From an uncultured Vampirovibrio sp. (GTDB lineage Bacteria; Cyanobacteriota; Vampirovibrionia; Gastranaerophilales; Gastranaerophilaceae): DNA of 8,090 bases. Shown here one piece after another: positions 5,590-8,090 of this stretch (within the stretch, counting starts at the first letter, position 1; the number at the start of each line of letters is the position of its first letter). Where the stretch lies: positions 1 through 8,090 of the forward strand of contig CAJTWU010000043.1 in NCBI GenBank assembly GCA_910579975.1, read 5' to 3'. The translations under genes were made by a program, and so were the position numbers. The notes beneath the pieces were generated by a model. That model was not told the origin of the DNA. It made no database searches and saw only the letters and a program-made list of their open reading frames with translations.

Positions 5590-7023
5590 ATGATACATAA
5601 AGGTAAAACAAAGATAGTTGCGACACTGGGACCGGCGTCATCATCATATGAAGTTATTTATAAACTTATTAAAGAAGGTGCTACGATGTTTCGTTTGAAT
5701 ACATCCCACGGTACAGTTGATACGCATTTGGATAAAATAATTAATATAAGGAAGGCTTCAAGAGAATTGGGAGTATATATTCCTATTCTTGTAGATTTGC
5801 AAGGTCCAAAAATTAGAGTTGGAAATATTCCTGAGCCAATAGAAATTACAAAAGATGAAAAAATCAGACTTAAAGCCTGTGATTATGTGCACGGGTTAAT
5901 ACCTGTTGATTATGCCGGTATTGCAGATGATGTTAAACCTGGAGATAAAATTTTATTGGATGATGGTAAAGTTGGTCTGGAAGTTCTTTCAATTAATGAT
6001 TGTACTGTTCAGGCAAAAGTTCTATATGGTGATTATATTCGACCAAGAAAAGGTATAAATTTGCCGGGGGCAACAGCAAGTTTGGATGCTGTAACTCCAA
6101 GAGATGTTGAGTTTATTAAATTTGCTATTGAAAATAACGCGGATTATATTGCTCAATCTTTTGTAAGAGAGGCAAAAGATGTTGAAATTGCTAAAAATTA
6201 TATTAAAGAATTTGGCGGTAAAATTCCTGTTATATCAAAAATTGAAAAACCTCAAGCAGTGGAAAACCTTGAAGAAATTGTTAAGGTTTCAGATGGAATA
6301 ATGGTAGCTCGCGGAGATTTAGGTATTGAAATGTCTCCGGCTGAAGTTCCTATTGTGCAAAAATTCATTATTAAAGAAACTATAAAACAAAGGAAAGTTT
6401 GCATTGTTGCGACTCAAATGCTTGAAACAATGATGGAAGAGCCTATTCCAACCCGTGCAGAAGCTTGTGATGTAGCTAACGCAATTATGGACGGGGCTGA
6501 TGCAGTGATGCTTTCCGGAGAGACGGCTGCCGGGAAATATCCTGTGGAAACGGTTGCTATGATGAGAAAAATTGCAGATAATACTGAAAACAGCAAGTTT
6601 TGTACTTATAATTTGAGTCTTGATATTAACAATGACTATGAATTGTCTCCTCAAGCAATTGCTAATGCTGCTGTAAAAATGGCACAGGATTTGAATGCAA
6701 AAGCAATTTTAGCATTTTCTCATACCGGTTATACTCCAAAGCTTTTAGCAAAATTGCGTTCATCTGTTCCTGTTATGGCAATTTCTGATTTGGAACAAAC
6801 TTGTCGCAGACTTAATCTCTATTGGGGCTTGGACACTTATTATAAAGAGTGGGATGAGGTTCTAGGGCATAATATGCTTGAAAAAATAGATGCATTTTTG
6901 TTTGAGAATACTAATCTTAAAAAAGATGAAAGAATAATTATCATTGGTTCAATTCCAAAGCTTATCACAGGAAGAACAAATTTTATAAGAGTGCATAGAA
7001 TAGGAGCGCCAGAAGGTAGATAA
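5590..7023 (+). CDS. pyk: Pyruvate kinase
   Basis: This cytoplasmic glycolytic enzyme transfers phosphate from phosphoenolpyruvate to ADP, giving pyruvate and ATP. The 477-aa length fits the standard three-domain enzyme without the extra C-terminal PEP-utilising domain found in some bacteria. Motifs in order: TKIVATLGPAS (7-17), MFRLNTSHG (33-41), VDLQGPKIRVG (68-78), the B domain at about 77-165, the active-site VISKIEKPQAVENLEEI (214-230) with catalytic Lys217 and metal ligand Glu219, MVARGDLGIE (238-247) with Asp243, ATQMLETM (274-281), PTRAEACDVANA (287-298) and MLSGETAAGKYP (307-318). Lys74 occupies the place of the Glu that marks K+-dependent enzymes (Glu117 in rabbit muscle), as in E. 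coli PykA, so activity is probably K+-independent. The ATG at 5590 follows GGGGGAG with 5-base spacing; an upstream TTG (5557) in the same frame has no such site. Transcription ends at the hairpin at 7026-7061. Confidence 0.96.
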   Translation: MIHKGKTKIVATLGPASSSYEVIYKLIKEGATMFRLNTSHGTVDTHLDKIINIRKASRELGVYIPILVDLQGPKIRVGNIPEPIEITKDEKIRLKACDYVHGLIPVDYAGIADDVKPGDKILLDDGKVGLEVLSINDCTVQAKVLYGDYIRPRKGINLPGATASLDAVTPRDVEFIKFAIENNADYIAQSFVREAKDVEIAKNYIKEFGGKIPVISKIEKPQAVENLEEIVKVSDGIMVARGDLGIEMSPAEVPIVQKFIIKETIKQRKVCIVATQMLETMMEEPIPTRAEACDVANAIMDGADAVMLSGETAAGKYPVETVAMMRKIADNTENSKFCTYNLSLDINNDYELSPQAIANAAVKMAQDLNAKAILAFSHTGYTPKLLAKLRSSVPVMAISDLEQTCRRLNLYWGLDTYYKEWDEVLGHNMLEKIDAFLFENTNLKKDERIIIIGSIPKLITGRTNFIRVHRIGAPEGR

Positions 7024-7025
7024 AT

Positions 7026-7061
7026 AAAAAAAAGAACCGACTTAGTCGGTTCTTTTTTTTT
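7026..7061. terminator. Bidirectional rho-independent terminator between pyk and the pilin gene
   Basis: A perfect 8-bp stem GAACCGAC / GTCGGTTC with a TTA loop (7034-7052) is flanked by eight A on the left and nine T on the right, so the helix can extend further with A-T pairs. On the plus strand it follows the pyk stop by 2 bases and ends in a T run; on the minus strand the A run supplies the U tract. The pilin stop codon (7062-7060) lies at the edge of the T run, so both convergent genes share the element. Confidence 0.93.
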
Positions 7062-7746
7062 ATAAAGAATTGTATGCATAGAGTATTTTGTATCCGTTAT
7101 CAACAATAGAACCAGTGCAAGCTCGAACATTGGTAGGTTTTTTAGACCTATTAGAAGGACATCCGTTTGTCCATAAAATATTGTTAGTATTTTGATATTC
7201 TGCGTATTGAGCTCCTCCAAATGGAATAACTTGTCCATAATAATCAACCCAAACAAAGAATTGATCTTTGCCAAGTCTGTTTGGTCCTTTGTTGCCATTT
7301 GTATCAATTGTAATTTCATAATGAGAACCATGGTATTTAGCAGGGCGGTTAGGTTGGTTTAAATCCAAACTCAAATGAAGTGGAGAAAATCTAAATACTA
7401 TACCATCTTTTGTAGTTACTGTATCATCACCCCTTAGAATAAATTGACCTTGAGTAATTGAGCCTGATCTGTATGTAACATTTAGGTTTTGAGCAAGGTA
7501 TCTAGTATATCCACCAACACCATTGCATGCAGATGACAATGTCCTTGCATTTCTTTCTTGTAATATTTTTGCGTTAGCTGTTTCTAATGTATTTATAGCT
7601 TTGGACAATACTGCTGCAGTTTGCTGTTCCATAACACTATGAGTTAATGCCGGTAATGTTAATGTTGCAACAACGCCAACAATACCAAGTGTGATTAAAA
7701 CTTCAGCAAGTGTAAATGCCTTTAGCAATTTTCTTATATCTTTCAT
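7060..7746 (-). CDS. Type IV pilin-like / pseudopilin protein with prepilin N-terminal cleavage motif
   Basis: The 228-aa precursor starts with a basic leader, MKDIRKLLKA, followed by FTLAEVLITLGIVGVVATLT, the type III (prepilin) signal and helix. Cleavage is expected between Ala10 and Phe11, with Glu15 at mature position +5; the usual -1 residue is Gly, so Ala is a mild variation. A prepilin peptidase, not seen here, would process it. The mature helix (about 11-65) continues into a soluble domain with DGIVFRFSPL (114-123), IDTNGNKGPNRLGKDQFFVW (147-166) and YYGQVIPFGGAQ (169-180). Cys74, Cys196 and Cys210 are present, and the last two could form a C-terminal disulphide loop. This domain style is common in multi-copy pilin-like proteins of Melainabacteria-type genomes; whether it builds pili or belongs to a secretion/competence pseudopilus is unknown. 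The ATG at 7746 has GAGG about 6 bases upstream; a longer frame to 7773 lacks a ribosome site and would spoil the leader. Confidence 0.9.
   Translation of the reverse strand: MKDIRKLLKAFTLAEVLITLGIVGVVATLTLPALTHSVMEQQTAAVLSKAINTLETANAKILQERNARTLSSACNGVGGYTRYLAQNLNVTYRSGSITQGQFILRGDDTVTTKDGIVFRFSPLHLSLDLNQPNRPAKYHGSHYEITIDTNGNKGPNRLGKDQFFVWVDYYGQVIPFGGAQYAEYQNTNNILWTNGCPSNRSKKPTNVRACTGSIVDNGYKILYAYNSL
7221..7255 (-). repeat. Left arm of a 35-bp perfect inverted repeat (within the intact pilin gene)
   Basis: Read on the minus strand, this segment is identical over 35 bases to 8046-8080 on the plus strand. It codes for the VWVDYYGQVIP part of the pilin domain. It is the most conserved block of a longer, imperfect similarity covering about 120 bp. 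The arms are separated by about 790 bp holding the pilin 5' half and its promoter. Confidence 0.85.
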
Positions 7747-7764
7747 AACATCCTCATCAATTAT

Positions 7765-7788
7765 GCAACACAATATACATTGTGTTGC
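7765..7788. repeat. Perfect 10-bp palindrome with 4-bp spacer in the pilin leader
   Basis: Arm GCAACACAAT (7765-7774), spacer ATAC, then the exact reverse complement (7779-7788). It lies between the predicted transcription start (near 7798) and the pilin ribosome site, about 19 bases before the ATG. It could be a dimeric repressor operator or an mRNA leader hairpin that affects translation or stability. It is not a terminator for the pilin transcript because no T run follows on the minus strand. The half-site CAACACAAT recurs at 7894-7902, right at the start of the second pilin copy. Confidence 0.75.
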
Positions 7789-7804
7789 GTTTTAGTATAC
7801 ATCA

Positions 7805-7833
7805 ATTATAGCATATTGGCATAATTTTGTGAA
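7805..7833 (-). promoter_or_regulatory. Strong predicted promoter of the pilin-like gene
   Basis: On the minus strand TTCACA (7833-7828, 5 of 6 to consensus), a 17-bp spacer and a perfect TATAAT (7810-7805) occur, the latter preceded by TGC as an extended -10. This is the best sigma-70-type promoter in the window. It predicts a start near 7798 and a leader of about 50 nt that contains the palindrome. Confidence 0.65.
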
Positions 7834-7900
7834 GTATTTTCATTTTTTGCAAATAATTCAAACGAAAAAATGGGCTTTTTGGCTTTGATTACTCAACACA

Positions 7901-8090
7901 ATGAAAAAGTTACTTAAAGCATTTCTTTTAGCAGAGGTTCTAATCACACTTGGTATTGGTGGATATACTATGGTTCTTATTATGAACTTTATATTGATAC
8001 AAATGGTAATAAAGGACCAAATAAAAGCGGCAAAGATACATTCTATGTTTGGGTTGATTATTATGGACAAGTTATTCCATATGGAGGAGC
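7901..8090 (+). pseudogene. Internally deleted second pilin-like copy (partial at window end)
   Basis: The ATG at 7901 begins MKKLLKAFLLAEVLITLGIG, a close copy of the intact pilin's leader and helix (Leu replaces Thr at mature position 2). At about 7960 the sequence jumps directly to the region matching residues 138-179 of the intact protein: in the frame of base 7966 it reads YYGSYYELYIDTNGNKGPNK, then SGKDTFYVWVDYYGQVIPYG. About 112 codons between the two blocks are missing. The N-terminal block (frame of 7901) and the C-terminal block (frame of 7966) are out of register, so the ATG at 7901 cannot give a pilin C-terminus, although its own frame stays open as a hydrophobic peptide to the window end. 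No ribosome site precedes the ATG (ACTCAACACA) and no good promoter is seen. It is head-to-head with the intact gene and may continue past 8090. It is either a decaying duplicate or a silent donor cassette. Confidence 0.75.
8046..8080 (+). repeat. Right arm of the 35-bp perfect inverted repeat (within the deleted pilin copy)
   Basis: This is the exact counterpart of 7221-7255 in opposite orientation. Similarity continues past it with one mismatch to the window end (ATATGGAGGAGC against ATTTGGAGGAGC). The codon phase is the same in both arms, so a crossover here would keep the pilin reading frame. Confidence 0.85.

Overview
The window is AT-rich bacterial chromosome using the standard code. 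The genes are ordinary housekeeping genes with small uncharacterised ORFs between them, plus a type IV pilin-like (pseudopilin) locus at the right end. An N-terminus with AFTLAEVLITLGI followed by a C-terminal domain containing IDTNGNKGPN and GKDxFxVWVDYYGQVIP, together with AT-rich DNA and a bimodular QueF, recalls uncultured gut Gastranaerophilales/Melainabacteria (Vampirovibrionia). This placement is inference from protein style and is only moderately secure. I see no tRNA, rRNA, CRISPR array, insertion sequence or phage module.

Layout from left to right. Bases 1-76 are the 3' end of an unidentified gene. Bases 102-780 hold a secreted protein split by a frameshift. Bases 862-1131 encode an 89-aa protein of unknown function. 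On the minus strand, 1135-2904 encode a Na+/phosphate (PNaS family) cotransporter with a C-terminal PhoU-like domain; its stop codon is 3 bp from the convergent small gene. A 209-bp divergent intergenic region (2905-3113) carries candidate promoters for both sides. A compact plus-strand operon follows: a 61-aa ORF (3114), a 168-aa coiled-coil protein (3306) and prmC (3778-4608). Convergent queF (4598-5494, minus) overlaps the 3' end of prmC by 11 bp. Pyruvate kinase (5590-7023, plus) ends at a strong bidirectional terminator shared with a minus-strand pilin-like gene (7060-7746). Beyond the pilin promoter and a perfect 10-bp palindrome lies a second, internally deleted pilin copy on the plus strand, cut off by the window end.

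The genes do not form one pathway. They cover phosphate uptake, release-factor methylation (PrmC), queuosine biosynthesis (QueF), the last step of glycolysis (Pyk) and an envelope pilin. The points most worth a second look are: (i) the inverted pair of pilin copies, one intact with a promoter and one promoterless, deleted and out of frame, sharing a 35-bp perfect inverted repeat in register with the reading frame, which is compatible with recombination-based pilin variation; (ii) two genes, queF and the frameshifted secreted protein, whose best promoters place transcription start almost on the ATG with no Shine-Dalgarno, suggesting leaderless mRNAs; and (iii) the frameshift in the secreted protein gene.
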